Positions 24,886 through 34,252 of a stretch of DNA of 64,000 bases are shown piece after piece. The DNA is from DATJBF01 sp035515475 (lineage in GTDB: Bacteria; Verrucomicrobiota; Verrucomicrobiia; Palsa-1439), in NCBI GenBank assembly GCA_035515475.1, contig DATJBF010000082.1, positions 1 to 64,000 on the forward strand, in the 5' to 3' direction. Every line of letters begins with the position of its first letter. Position 1 is the first letter of the stretch. The translations under genes and the position numbers were made by a program. The notes under the pieces are model-generated. The model was given only the letters and a program-made list of their open reading frames with translations, made no database searches and had not been told where the DNA came from.

Positions 24886-26181
24886 TTATTTCGCCCGAGC
24901 GGCGGGTGGATTGACCACCGAAGCAGTGGAATTCGCCGTTGTAGAGGACGGCAGGCCAAGCATTTCCTGCAGTTCAATCCCGGCCAAAATGAATGGGCCA
25001 ACGCCTTTGAGGTCGTTGTCCACAACAGGCTCCTTGACGTAATACTCATACGACCCGTCTCGGCCGTAACCAAGACCAGCCACCGAACAACATTGCGTCA
25101 ACGAGACCCGTCCTTTGTCGTCTACCTTGATGAGTTTGTCGATAATGCCCCGGTAACCCTTCAGGACCGCAGCCCTATAGTCGCTGGAAAGGTATTTCCG
25201 GTTGACGCCCTTCGCCATCGTGTAGACGAACATGCTGGAAGCTGTGGCTTCGAGGTAGTTGCCGGGACGCCCCCCTTGATCCACGACCTGATACCAAAGC
25301 CCGGTCTGCGGGTCTTGATACTTCACGACGCCCGCACAAAGTTTCTGGAGTATCGCGATGATCTCCGGCCGCGCCGGATGGTCGTCTGGGAAAAAATCCA
25401 GTGCGTCCACCAACGCCATCCCGTACCACCCAATCGCGCGACCCCAAAAGTTTGGCGATGTGCCGGTGGCCTTGTTCGCCCATTCCTGCTGTTTGCTCTC
25501 GTCCCACCCGTGATAGAAGAGGCCGGTGGCCGGATCGTACGTGTGCGCGCTCATCAACCGGATCTGTTTCGCAACATCATCGAACGCCGCCGGCTCGTGG
25601 AAGAGTTTTGCGTACTGGGCATAAAATGGCGACGCCATGTAGAGGCCGTCCAACCACATCTGCCGTGGGTACCGCTTCTTGTGCCAGAAACCACCGTCGC
25701 TCGTGCGCGGCTGTGTGTCGAGTTGCTTGCGCAACAAATCGGCCGCCAGCTTGTAGCGCTCCTCCCGCGTCAACTCGTAGAGCGCCAACAGCGTCTTGCC
25801 GGGATTGATGTGGTCGAGTTGGTATTCCTCGGGTTTGTAGCCGTGGATCTTGCCGTCCGGTGCGATGAACGAACCGATTGTCGTCTCGACAAACTTGACG
25901 TAGCGCGGATCGTGCGCGTGCTCGGCGAGCTTCAACAGAGACAGCGTGAATAACCCCGTGGCGTAGTCCCATTTGGCGCTCCCGCCCTCCTTCCAGGCGA
26001 GTGTGTCGTCACGCCGCGCCACGTCGGAATCGGCCATGCGAACCGACCACTGCAACGGAGTCGCGCCGGCAAAACCGTGCGGTGCCGGCCGCACATCAGC
26101 GACGCAATCCGCCGCACCGGCAACCAGGGCGAAGCAACAAGGAACCAGATGGAAAACGATCCTCTTCACGCATCGATCCAT
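24886..26181 (-). CDS. Unsaturated rhamnogalacturonyl/glucuronyl hydrolase, GH105
   Basis: GH105 enzymes remove the unsaturated uronic acid left by pectate and rhamnogalacturonan lyases. The 431-residue protein has a signal peptide (VPCCFALVAGAADC) and then an (alpha/alpha)6-barrel pattern: DDTLAWKEGGSAKWDYATGL, YQLDHINPGKTLLALY, the catalytic-region block MWLDGLYMASPFYAQYA, FWGRAIGWYGMALVDALDFFP and C-terminal LTQCCSVAGLGYG. Length is typical. It directly follows the GH28 gene (24-nt gap), so the two act together on pectin breakdown products. Confidence 0.92.
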   Translation of the reverse strand: MDRCVKRIVFHLVPCCFALVAGAADCVADVRPAPHGFAGATPLQWSVRMADSDVARRDDTLAWKEGGSAKWDYATGLFTLSLLKLAEHAHDPRYVKFVETTIGSFIAPDGKIHGYKPEEYQLDHINPGKTLLALYELTREERYKLAADLLRKQLDTQPRTSDGGFWHKKRYPRQMWLDGLYMASPFYAQYAKLFHEPAAFDDVAKQIRLMSAHTYDPATGLFYHGWDESKQQEWANKATGTSPNFWGRAIGWYGMALVDALDFFPDDHPARPEIIAILQKLCAGVVKYQDPQTGLWYQVVDQGGRPGNYLEATASSMFVYTMAKGVNRKYLSSDYRAAVLKGYRGIIDKLIKVDDKGRVSLTQCCSVAGLGYGRDGSYEYYVKEPVVDNDLKGVGPFILAGIELQEMLGLPSSTTANSTASVVNPPAARAK

Positions 26182-26205
26182 GGAGGCACGCCTGCTTCGA
26201 CTCCG

Positions 26206-27564
26206 CTATTTCGAAGCCTTCAGGCCCTCGACTTCCGCGTTCTTCACGATGAACGGAGGACCTTGCTTGGCCGTCACCCGGACGTCCTTGAGTTGAATCC
26301 CCTTGGCATCCACGATCTCCAGGCCAGTCGTGGCCGCCGTGATTCTGACGTTTTCCAGGACGACATTCGAAATCGAACTTTCCGGCAAGCCCTCGATGAT
26401 GCCCGCCGATCGTTCGCAGGTCGCCGTGACATTGCTGATGCGAATATTGCGAAAGATCGGGGTCGTATCGGTTACCGGCTGCGGGGCGTCCGGCTTGGGA
26501 GCTGACCCTTGCACGGCGTCCCCGGCAGAGGTCCCGCCATAATTACAGCTCAAGGTAATGGCGGGATCAACGTTTTTCATGGTGATGTCGCTGTAGCTGA
26601 TGTTCTCCACCACGCCGCCCTTGCCCCGCCGCGATTTGATGCGCAGGCCGTTCTCGGTGTTTTCGAACACGCAATTCCGTACCGTCACGTTGCGCACCCC
26701 GCCGACCACTTCGCTGCCGATCGACATGCCGTGGCCATGACGGAAAATGCAGTCGGTCACCGTGATATCCTCGCACGCGAACTCGTGCCCGGACACCTTG
26801 TGCCCAGACTTGATGGCAACGTTGTCGTCACCCACGTCAATGTCGCACTTCGTAATCAGCACGTGACGGCAGCGGCTGGGGTCGATGGCGTCCGTGTTCG
26901 CTGAGTGAGGCGGCGCCTTCACCGTCACGCCCTCGACCACCACGTCCTCGCAATCCGTCGGCACGAAATGGAATTTCGGCGAATTCTGCAGGGTGACCTT
27001 CTCCAATCGCAAATTCTTGCAGTACTGCAATACGATCAGATTCGGCCGCGGCAATGTATAGCCCGGTTTCTTGCGTCGAGCTTCTTCCGCCGGTCCCCAC
27101 CAGTTCCCGCCGTTGCCGTCAATGATCCCTTTGCCGGTAATCGTAACGTCGGTGAGCCTCTTGCCGCTGATGAACGGCACGAAATCGCTGCTGCTCTCGG
27201 CGGCCAGCCAATCGGTTCCCTCCTTGAGAAAAGCGGATTGCTGACCCGTGGCCAGGAGTTCTGCGCCTTCTTCGAGCAGCACCGTCGTTTTGCTGCCCCG
27301 AATCGTAATCGGTTTGCTCAAGTAGGTCCCGGCCGGGAACCGCACGGTGCCGCCCGCTTGGCCGCATTCGTCCAGCGCCTTTTGGATGGCCTCGGTGTCC
27401 AGCGTTTTGCCGTCGCCTTTCGCCCCGAAGTCGCGAACGTCGAAAATCCCCGCCGCAGCCTTGGGAGCCGGGGCGGGAGCATCAGCGGCCCACACGCTCG
27501 AAGCGAACAACCATGGCACCATCAGAAGAATGTATTCTCGCTGCCATTTGATTGGATTTCTCAT
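26206..27564 (-). CDS. Polygalacturonase-type glycoside hydrolase, GH28
   Basis: The 452-residue exported enzyme should hydrolyse galacturonide links in pectin. After a signal peptide (ILLMVPWLFASSVWA) it starts FDVRDFGAKGDGKTLDTEAIQKAL, typical of GH28. The four family motifs are present: NTDAID, GDDNVAIKSG with paired aspartates, GHGMSIGSE and NGLRIKSRRGKGG. The start ATG 27564 lies behind AGGATG. It heads a pair with the GH105 gene. Confidence 0.95.
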   Translation of the reverse strand: MRNPIKWQREYILLMVPWLFASSVWAADAPAPAPKAAAGIFDVRDFGAKGDGKTLDTEAIQKALDECGQAGGTVRFPAGTYLSKPITIRGSKTTVLLEEGAELLATGQQSAFLKEGTDWLAAESSSDFVPFISGKRLTDVTITGKGIIDGNGGNWWGPAEEARRKKPGYTLPRPNLIVLQYCKNLRLEKVTLQNSPKFHFVPTDCEDVVVEGVTVKAPPHSANTDAIDPSRCRHVLITKCDIDVGDDNVAIKSGHKVSGHEFACEDITVTDCIFRHGHGMSIGSEVVGGVRNVTVRNCVFENTENGLRIKSRRGKGGVVENISYSDITMKNVDPAITLSCNYGGTSAGDAVQGSAPKPDAPQPVTDTTPIFRNIRISNVTATCERSAGIIEGLPESSISNVVLENVRITAATTGLEIVDAKGIQLKDVRVTAKQGPPFIVKNAEVEGLKASK

Positions 27565-27921
27565 GGATTCATCCTGTCGTCAGTTGATTGAGTTGGTCAT
27601 CGGGCGTACACCGAACCCTTACGCTCAGTCCCGATGCTTCCGGCACGAAATCCAAGACGCCGTAGTGATGGACGCTTTCCAGGCTGAAACATTCAACCAC
27701 GGTCACCGAGAGCGATGGTCTTGCGGTTCTGCTTCCGAGTATGCGTCTGCGGTGGAGGCCATCATTCTCCAAGGATCCCAGCGTACGAACGGAGCTGTTA
27801 TCTTCGATTGTCGAACGCGTGTCAAACCTCAATTCGGCGGGGCTGGGAACTGGAGGTAACGCCGTCAGCCGCCTCTCTTCTCGCCACCAAACAACGGTCT
27901 GGAGCGGAGACTGGTTGCCCC
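27565..27921. other. Intergenic, no confidently supported gene
   Basis: This gap lies between the second pectate lyase and GH28 on the same strand. An 87-residue minus-strand frame (27569-27832) is open, but it lacks a ribosome site and any family pattern I recognise, so I do not call it. The promoter for GH28-GH105 should be here. Confidence 0.35.
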
Positions 27922-30009
27922 CTACGGTGTATACCGCACCCGATAAAATGCCTCGGTCGGCGATCCGCCTCCCGTATCCCTCACTTCAACAGCGCCGCCC
28001 GTTCCGGCAACGTCCGTGACAACGGGCAACCACACACGTCCGCCCAGGTCTTCACAGCGGTCCAACTGGTAGCGTCGGCCGGCGGCCGAGGCGAAGTTGA
28101 CCACCGAATCGCCGCCGATGCGCGCGACAGAGATGATCCGCAAGCAATCGAGCGCGTTCGTGGGATCCGTACCGGCTTGGTACTCCGCGGCATTGGAAAA
28201 TCCATCGCCATCGGGGTCCGCGTCGGCCGTCGCATTCGTAACGTTACCGAAATAGCGCGTCTCCCAAGCATCCGGCAAACCGTCGCCATCCGAATCGGCA
28301 GCCGGACGGATGACGACCAGTGAACTGTTGGGGCAGCCCACGAAATAGTCGGTCGATCCGGTCGGGAGCGTCACCACGACAACTTTGTCCGTGGGCACCA
28401 GCGCGGGATTGAGGAAAAGCTTCACCTTCTTCGCGCCGGCCGGGATCACCACCGAGCCGGGCAAAGTGGTGTAGTCGGTGCCCGGCACGGCGTCTCCACC
28501 GACAGCGTAATTGACGGCGAGCGGAGTGTTGGCGTCGCCCGAACGGGCGATCCACCATTCACCGAGCGTAGAACCGGCTTGGCAGCGGCTGACGTTGGCG
28601 TAGATATAAACGAGGGGAGTCGAACCGCCGTTCGGAGGAGTGTTGTTGATGTAATGTTCGATATTGGCGTAGCCGCTGGGCGTAATGGCCGTGCTGTCGG
28701 AGGCACTGTTGGGGTTCAGGCCAAACTGGGTCTCCCAGTAGTCGGGGATGCCGTCCGTGTCGGTATCGACGGGCGCGGGCAGTGAGCGATAGTCCGGCCA
28801 ACGCTGCTCGGGTGGTAAATCGGTTTCCTTGTCGATGACGCGGCCGGTGCCGTTGATGACGTCGTTGACGATCCGCAGATCGACGGAATCTCGCGCCGGC
28901 AACGTGGCGCCGGCGTTTTCCAGCACGTTGCTGTAGGCAGCGAGCGCGGATTCGGTCGTTATGGGAGGCGCAACGAACTCGACGTTGGTGCGGACCTCGC
29001 TCTCGGTGATGCCGTCCTCGTAGGTTACCGCCAGCCAGTTGTTCGATGTCTTGGCCGCGTTCCCGAAGACGTAATTTCCGCTCAGATACAACTTGTTGTT
29101 GTGATCGTTCTGCATGTTGAAAACCACCTGATCGGCTGTTGGCAGCGTGCTGGGGCCGTTCTTGTAGAAATTGTTAATCCAGTTCATCCGCACCAACTGG
29201 CTGCCGGTGTGCGAGGTGCGCTCTTTGCAGTCGTAAATGACGCTGTCGCGAAAATCGTTGATGGGGGCATTGGTGAGGATGGTGTTGTCGAACGCTGTGG
29301 TGCGAGGGTTGCGCAGCCGATTATGCGCATACAACACGTGATGCATCGAAACGCGGCCGTTTGTCGCCGTCGTGCCCCAGAGCGAACCCTCCGAATGATT
29401 GGGTGGCGTTTGAGTTGAGTTGGTATAGTCCAGACCCTCGGACGCGATGCAAGACTGTACGGTTGAAAGGTTCGGACCGGTCATCGTGAGGTTTTCATCC
29501 GTGGCCCACGACGCGGACAGGTGGGCGAAGAGTATGTTGGTGGTCGTCGCGTCGGGATCGGCGGCGACGGAATCACCCTTGTCGCCGTCCTGGATGAATC
29601 CGCGGCGAAACCGCAGATGGGTCATGATCACGTTGTCGCTGCGGACGGCGATCGCGCCTCCTTTGAAGCAGATCCCTTCGCCCGGCGCCGTCTGGCCGGC
29701 AATGGTGAGATTGGGCTGGAGGATTTTGAACGTCTTGGCGTTGAGATCAATATAACCCGATACGGTAAAAACAATGATGCGGTTGGGTTGGCTGACGGCG
29801 TCGGCAAAGCTACCCGCGCCGGCGCTGTTCGTGGTCGTCACGCGGCAGACCGTGCCACCACGTCCACCAGAGGCAAATGCTCCCGCGCCCTCGGCGCCAG
29901 GAAACCCAGGGAGGAGATCGGCGGCTCCCCCACCGGGGTCGGTCAGCAAACCCACCAGCGCTCCCGCAATGGCAAGGCGACGAAATCCGTCGGTCAAGAG
30001 ACAATCCAC
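27922..30009 (-). CDS. Secreted pectate lyase with Calx-beta-like and calcium-binding tail
   Basis: The 695-residue protein starts with a hydrophobic export signal (LAIAGALVGLLTD) and FPGAEGAGAFASGGRGGTVC, the typical opening of a bacterial pectate lyase family. A parallel beta-helix follows, with IIVFTVSGYIDLN, LTIAGQTAPGEGICFKGG, VIMTHLRFRRG, LFAHLSASWATDENLT and HHVLYAHNRLRNPR. After about 400 residues come a DTDTDGIPDYWETQFGLNP segment, a Calx-beta-like domain (LAVNYAVGGDAVPGTDYTTL) and a second DSDGDGLPDAWETRYFG / DPDGDGFSNAAEYQAGTDP calcium-binding stretch. The start is GTG at 30009. The C-terminus parallels that of the large lyase, suggesting a shared surface or matrix location. Confidence 0.9.
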   Translation of the reverse strand: MDCLLTDGFRRLAIAGALVGLLTDPGGGAADLLPGFPGAEGAGAFASGGRGGTVCRVTTTNSAGAGSFADAVSQPNRIIVFTVSGYIDLNAKTFKILQPNLTIAGQTAPGEGICFKGGAIAVRSDNVIMTHLRFRRGFIQDGDKGDSVAADPDATTTNILFAHLSASWATDENLTMTGPNLSTVQSCIASEGLDYTNSTQTPPNHSEGSLWGTTATNGRVSMHHVLYAHNRLRNPRTTAFDNTILTNAPINDFRDSVIYDCKERTSHTGSQLVRMNWINNFYKNGPSTLPTADQVVFNMQNDHNNKLYLSGNYVFGNAAKTSNNWLAVTYEDGITESEVRTNVEFVAPPITTESALAAYSNVLENAGATLPARDSVDLRIVNDVINGTGRVIDKETDLPPEQRWPDYRSLPAPVDTDTDGIPDYWETQFGLNPNSASDSTAITPSGYANIEHYINNTPPNGGSTPLVYIYANVSRCQAGSTLGEWWIARSGDANTPLAVNYAVGGDAVPGTDYTTLPGSVVIPAGAKKVKLFLNPALVPTDKVVVVTLPTGSTDYFVGCPNSSLVVIRPAADSDGDGLPDAWETRYFGNVTNATADADPDGDGFSNAAEYQAGTDPTNALDCLRIISVARIGGDSVVNFASAAGRRYQLDRCEDLGGRVWLPVVTDVAGTGGAVEVRDTGGGSPTEAFYRVRYTP

Positions 30010-30157
30010 AAACCTTGAAGCCTAGCAAGAATCTGTGTCGATGGAAAGTCGCAAGCAGCAAGCCCTGCGAAGCCGGGACGAGCCTGTTTTGCTTGATATT
30101 TCTCTTCGACACACTCACCATAGCAACACCGTCACGAGGCGAGTGGAGGCAATTCCG

Positions 30158-31399
30158 ATGACTGAGACGATCCCGACCGAGTTTATCCGAGCGATCCCGA
30201 AGACCGACCTGCATCTGCATCTGGACGGCTCGCTGCGTATCCCGACATTGATCGAGTTGGCGCGCAAACATCGGGTGAAGCTGCCGTCGTACACCGAGGA
30301 CGGTCTGCGGCGGCTGGTGTTCAAGGACAGGTATGCCAACCTGCCCGAGTACTTGAGGGGATTCGCGTATACCTGTGCCGTGATGCAGACCGCCGAAAGC
30401 TTGGAACGCATCGCCTTCGAACTGGCTGAGGACAACCTCGCGGAGGGCGTTCGCTACATCGAAGTGCGGTATGCGCCGCAGCTGCATATCAATGATCGCC
30501 TGAGCATGGAACAGGTTGTCGGCGCCGTCTGCCATGGTTTGGCGCGCGCGCAGAAACGGCACAATCTGTCCAAAGCGGTCCGATTGGGCGCAGATGTTCC
30601 GTTTCACTTCGGCATTATCGCGTGCGCGTTGCGGTTTTTTGTGCCCCAGATGTCGCCGTACTACCGGCGCATGTTTGAAGTCATGCCCTACGCCTCCCCG
30701 AAACAGGTGTTCGCCGCGGCCTCGATGGAGTTGGCGCGCGCGGCCGTGGACCTGGCCCGTAACAAAGGGCTGCCGGTCGTCGGCTTCGACCTGGCGGGAG
30801 CCGAGGCGGGTTATCCCGCCGAGGATCACAGCGCGGCGTACCAGTATGCTCACTCCAACTTCATCCGGAAAACCGTACACGCTGGCGAAGCTTACGGGCC
30901 GGAGTCCATCTTCCAGGCCATCACGCGGTGTTACGCCAACCGGATTGGTCATGGGACGTGGCTGTTCGAGCACCAGATGATTCAGAACCCAAGCATCTCT
31001 GATCCTGTCGCATACAGCCAATATCTGGCCGAGTACGTCGCCAGCCAGCGGATCACCATCGAGGTTTGCCTCACCAGCAACGCCCAGACCCTGCCGCGGA
31101 TGCGAAACCTGTCCCGCCATCCCCTGCGCCAGATGCTCGATCACGAGTTGTCCGTCTCCATCTGCACCGACAACCGACTGATGTCGAACACGAGCGTGAC
31201 CGACGAGCTCTCGATTGCCATTGCCAAACTGAAGATGACCCCCCGCGAACTACGCAACGTCATCATCGCCGGTTTCAAGGGGAGCTTCTTTCCCGGCACG
31301 TATCGTGAGAAACGTCATTTCGTGCGGCAGGTGATCGATCGGTACGAGGCTTTGGCGCGACACCATCTGGATCGCGTCCGCAACGATCACCGGAAATAA
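30158..31399 (+). CDS. add: Adenosine deaminase family protein
   Basis: The 413-residue cytosolic enzyme should deaminate adenosine (or a related aminopurine nucleoside) to inosine. The zinc site is visible: KTDLHLHLDGSL at the N-terminus, VHAGEAYGPESI, NRIGHGT and SICTDNRLMS with the second-site aspartate. It is longer than the usual 330-350 residues because of an expanded middle around RYAPQLHINDRLSMEQ and MSPYYRRMFE. The start ATG 30158 follows GTGGAGG; the frame is open further upstream without a start of this quality. It is divergent from the lyase at 27922 and convergent with the kinase-like gene at 31433. Confidence 0.92.
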   Translation: MTETIPTEFIRAIPKTDLHLHLDGSLRIPTLIELARKHRVKLPSYTEDGLRRLVFKDRYANLPEYLRGFAYTCAVMQTAESLERIAFELAEDNLAEGVRYIEVRYAPQLHINDRLSMEQVVGAVCHGLARAQKRHNLSKAVRLGADVPFHFGIIACALRFFVPQMSPYYRRMFEVMPYASPKQVFAAASMELARAAVDLARNKGLPVVGFDLAGAEAGYPAEDHSAAYQYAHSNFIRKTVHAGEAYGPESIFQAITRCYANRIGHGTWLFEHQMIQNPSISDPVAYSQYLAEYVASQRITIEVCLTSNAQTLPRMRNLSRHPLRQMLDHELSVSICTDNRLMSNTSVTDELSIAIAKLKMTPRELRNVIIAGFKGSFFPGTYREKRHFVRQVIDRYEALARHHLDRVRNDHRK

Positions 31400-31432
31400 C
31401 ATCCTCCCGGCCGCACCGTCACTTCGCCGCGT

Positions 31433-33127
31433 TCAATAGCGGAAACTGCTGTGCCCGATGAACTCGCGCAGGATCGACGTCGGCGGCACCAGGTGCTCGG
31501 AAACGCCGAGGAAGCTGGACAGGAAGTCCAACAGGCGGCGCGCCTCCGCGTACTGCGGGTGATACGGTTTGACCTCGGCCAGTAACGGCTCGACAAACGG
31601 CTTGAGCACGGCCAGCTCGTAGTCCAGAGCCGAATTGAACGCGATGTCGGCCTCCTGCTGGTAGGGGAAAATCCACGTCTTCTCGCCGCGGCGCACGTCG
31701 GGCCACATGTTGAGCGTCGCCAGCGCCGAGTTGCCGCGGAAATTGTTGTCCCGCACCATGCGTCGCACCAGACGGTTGTCCGTCGTGGAGACGCGATTGT
31801 TCGAATCCAGATTCAACTGGGTCAGGGCGCTGATATAGATCCGCATCTTGTGCGTGGGCGGCAGCGACTGGGTCAGCCGGGGATTCAACCCGTGAATCCC
31901 CTCGACCAGAACGATCTGATCGGGTTCGATCCGCAGCTTCCCGCCGTGATACTCGCGGCAGCCCTTCTCGAAGTTGAAGCTCGGCAATTCGACCTCTTCA
32001 CCTCGGTCCAGCCGCATCAGGTGGTCGTTGAACAGCGTCAGGTCGACCGTCTCGATATTCTCGAAGTCGGGCTTGCCATTCTCGTCGAGCGGCGTCTGCT
32101 CGCGGTTCACGAAATAATTGTCCACCGAGATGGTCACCGGCCGCAGGCCGTTGACGCGCAACTGGACGGCCAACCGCTTGGCGAAAGTGGTCTTGCCGGA
32201 AGAGGATGGCCCGGCAATCAGGGCCCACTTGATCTCGTTCCGATGTTCGTAGATGTAATCCGCGATCTGCGCAATTTTCTTCTCATGGAACGCCTCGGCG
32301 ATCTTGATGAATTCACTGATCTCCCGGCTCGCAATGATCTCGTTGAGCCGGCCCACCGTGTTGACGCCGAGGATGCGGCCCCATTCCTTGTGTTCCTTGA
32401 AGATCTGGAACAACTGCGGCTGCGGTTCGAACGGAGGCAGTTCCTTCGGGTTGTCCTGCGTCGGGATTTGCAGGACAAAGCCCGGCGGGTACGAAATCAG
32501 TTTGAACAAGGTCAGCACCCCCGTGCTCAGCGCCAACGGGCCGTGCGCCAGGTCGAAGAAATTCTCGCACCAGCACGTGGCGATCTTGGGCGGATTGCGG
32601 AAACGCAGCAGGTTGTACTTGTCCCATTGTTTCTCCTGCTCGAAACGGTGGACGGCCTCGGTGAAGGCGATCTTGCGTCGCTCGATCGGGACGTCACGCT
32701 CAACCGTGGCTCGCATCTGGCGGTCGATGCTCAGCAGCTGCTCGTCGGAGATGCCGGCTTTGCCATTCATCTCGAAGCTGCAGAAAAAGCCCGTACCCAG
32801 CGAGTGCTGCACCGCGAACCGGGCGTCGGGAAACAGTTCCTTGACCGTCTTGGCCAACAGGAAGCACACCGAGTGGTAGTAAATCTGGAATCCCTGCGGA
32901 TCCCCACGGGTCAGCAGCACGACGTTGCTGTCCACCTCCACGGGATACGACAGAGAGACGGCGTCGTTGTTGACCAACGCGCCCAGGTAATCGAGCCCCT
33001 CGGGAGAGCGATGCTGCGGCAGTATATCGCGGACGGGGGTGTTGGCCGCGCACCGAACCTCGGCGCCATCGTCCAACGTGACGGTAATCGTATTGAGATT
33101 TGTATTCACTTCGATTCTTGGCGACAT
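31433..33127 (-). CDS. TGS/tRNA-synthetase-like N-terminus fused to uridine kinase-like P-loop domain
   Basis: The 564-residue cytosolic protein has three parts. The first is a TGS-like domain (ITVTLDDGAEVRCAANTPVRDILPQ). The second resembles the threonyl-tRNA synthetase second additional domain (YYHSVCFLLAKTVKELFPDARFAVQHSLGTGFFC). The third is a uridine/phosphoribulokinase-type P-loop domain, with GPSSSGKTTFAKRLA, then TISVDNYFVNRE, FENIETVDLTLFNDHL and IVLVEGIHGLNP. Such fused nucleoside-kinase-like proteins occur in several bacterial phyla, and their substrate is uncertain. The ATG at 33127 is preferred; the frame extends 84 nt further upstream. Confidence 0.85.
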   Translation of the reverse strand: MSPRIEVNTNLNTITVTLDDGAEVRCAANTPVRDILPQHRSPEGLDYLGALVNNDAVSLSYPVEVDSNVVLLTRGDPQGFQIYYHSVCFLLAKTVKELFPDARFAVQHSLGTGFFCSFEMNGKAGISDEQLLSIDRQMRATVERDVPIERRKIAFTEAVHRFEQEKQWDKYNLLRFRNPPKIATCWCENFFDLAHGPLALSTGVLTLFKLISYPPGFVLQIPTQDNPKELPPFEPQPQLFQIFKEHKEWGRILGVNTVGRLNEIIASREISEFIKIAEAFHEKKIAQIADYIYEHRNEIKWALIAGPSSSGKTTFAKRLAVQLRVNGLRPVTISVDNYFVNREQTPLDENGKPDFENIETVDLTLFNDHLMRLDRGEEVELPSFNFEKGCREYHGGKLRIEPDQIVLVEGIHGLNPRLTQSLPPTHKMRIYISALTQLNLDSNNRVSTTDNRLVRRMVRDNNFRGNSALATLNMWPDVRRGEKTWIFPYQQEADIAFNSALDYELAVLKPFVEPLLAEVKPYHPQYAEARRLLDFLSSFLGVSEHLVPPTSILREFIGHSSFRY

Positions 33128-33387
33128 CCCGGAAAGCCACACCGTGGCTTGAAAAGCATGGTGTTTCCTAGACGGCGAAAAAACAGCCACCTTTCTTCCA
33201 ATGTCCAGCACTACTTATACACGGCTTTCTAATGAATAGAAACCTTCTTTTCAAGCGATTGCTGCAGCGAAATCATTGATTGAATAGGCGCGTCTGCTCC
33301 ATCGGCTCCACTTGCCGGGGCTGCGCCTGGCCCCCGCAGTCTCTTCCGCTGCGTCCCGCATTCCGTTCCCCTCCCATCAGCCGCGTT

Positions 33388-34101
33388 TCACTGAGACTGC
33401 GGAACGGGGCCGCGGCCGGCCGCCTGCATCCCAGCGCGCAAGGCCATGAGGATTTCGCAGTAGCGCCATGCGGCCGGAGCATCACGGTCTTGGTGATGAT
33501 CGGGTTTGAGCACGAGATGACCCGTGGCAAGCAACACCTTTTGTACCTGGGGGTTCTGCCGCACCTTTTCGCGCGTCGCTTCAACGATCAACCGGTAGTG
33601 ATCGCCCAGCACGGCCGGCCGGTACTCCATCCGTTTGCCTTCGAACGTGACCCACGTGATGCCCATCTTCTTCATGTTCTCGTTCGCCAGCTCGCCAGCA
33701 TGCTTCGCGTCGAAGCCGGCGAGTTGGGACACCTATTCCCGGGTGTATTTCCATTCCAGGCCCGGAAACCTCGCGCGCACGTCGTTGCCGTTCTCCGGGT
33801 ACTTCATCATTTGCCAAAAACCTTCCAGGCTTGCGTAGCGTTGGCCGTGAAAGGTGAACGGGGTGGGCGCGAGATTGGAGAGCAAACCCAGCTCGTTTCG
33901 TTTCGACAGGATCACTTCGCCGGGACCGGCTTCCTGCGGCAGGATTTCCCAAGCGGGCGCGCCAGCTTTGGGTACCGGCGTCCACCACCGTGCCGGGTAA
34001 TCCGCGTCGCCCCGCACCGGGGCCGGGTCCGCCAACGCCGTTCCCACGCAGAGAACGATCGTCAGACCAGACAGCGCTCGAATCAACGTTGACCTGTGCA
34101 C
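33388..34101 (-). pseudogene. NADAR (YbiA-type) gene interrupted by in-frame amber codon
   Basis: The frame encodes an exported NADAR-domain protein. A signal-like start from GTG 34101 (LIRALSGLTIVLCVGTALA) is followed by LLSNLAPTPFTFHGQRYASLEGFWQMMKYP. It is then broken by a TAG at 33733-33735 and continues in the same frame with LAGFDAKHAGELANENMKK, ITWVTFEGKRMEYRPAVLGDHYRL and VLLATGHLVL. Both halves are needed for the NADAR fold, so this is one gene with a nonsense codon; GAG to TAG would explain it (TREE becoming TRE-stop). NADAR enzymes remove ADP-ribose or riboflavin-precursor groups. A signal peptide is unusual for the family. Read-through or a sequencing error are alternatives. Confidence 0.8.
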
Positions 34102-34252
34102 GGCCGCTTGCACTGTTCCGGCTTCTGACCGGGACTTATGCTCTTGCTCTCGATCTTTGGCCAACCGCCCCGATTGTCAAACTGATTGATGATGGCCCTC
34201 CCGTCGGATTCTTCAACCTTCATCTGGCCGAGCCAAAGTCCGCGCTGGCTCT

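Noticed and set aside
27569..27832. 87-residue minus-strand frame between GH28 and the second pectate lyase
   Set aside because: No ribosome site or recognised family; possible gene fragment but not supportable.
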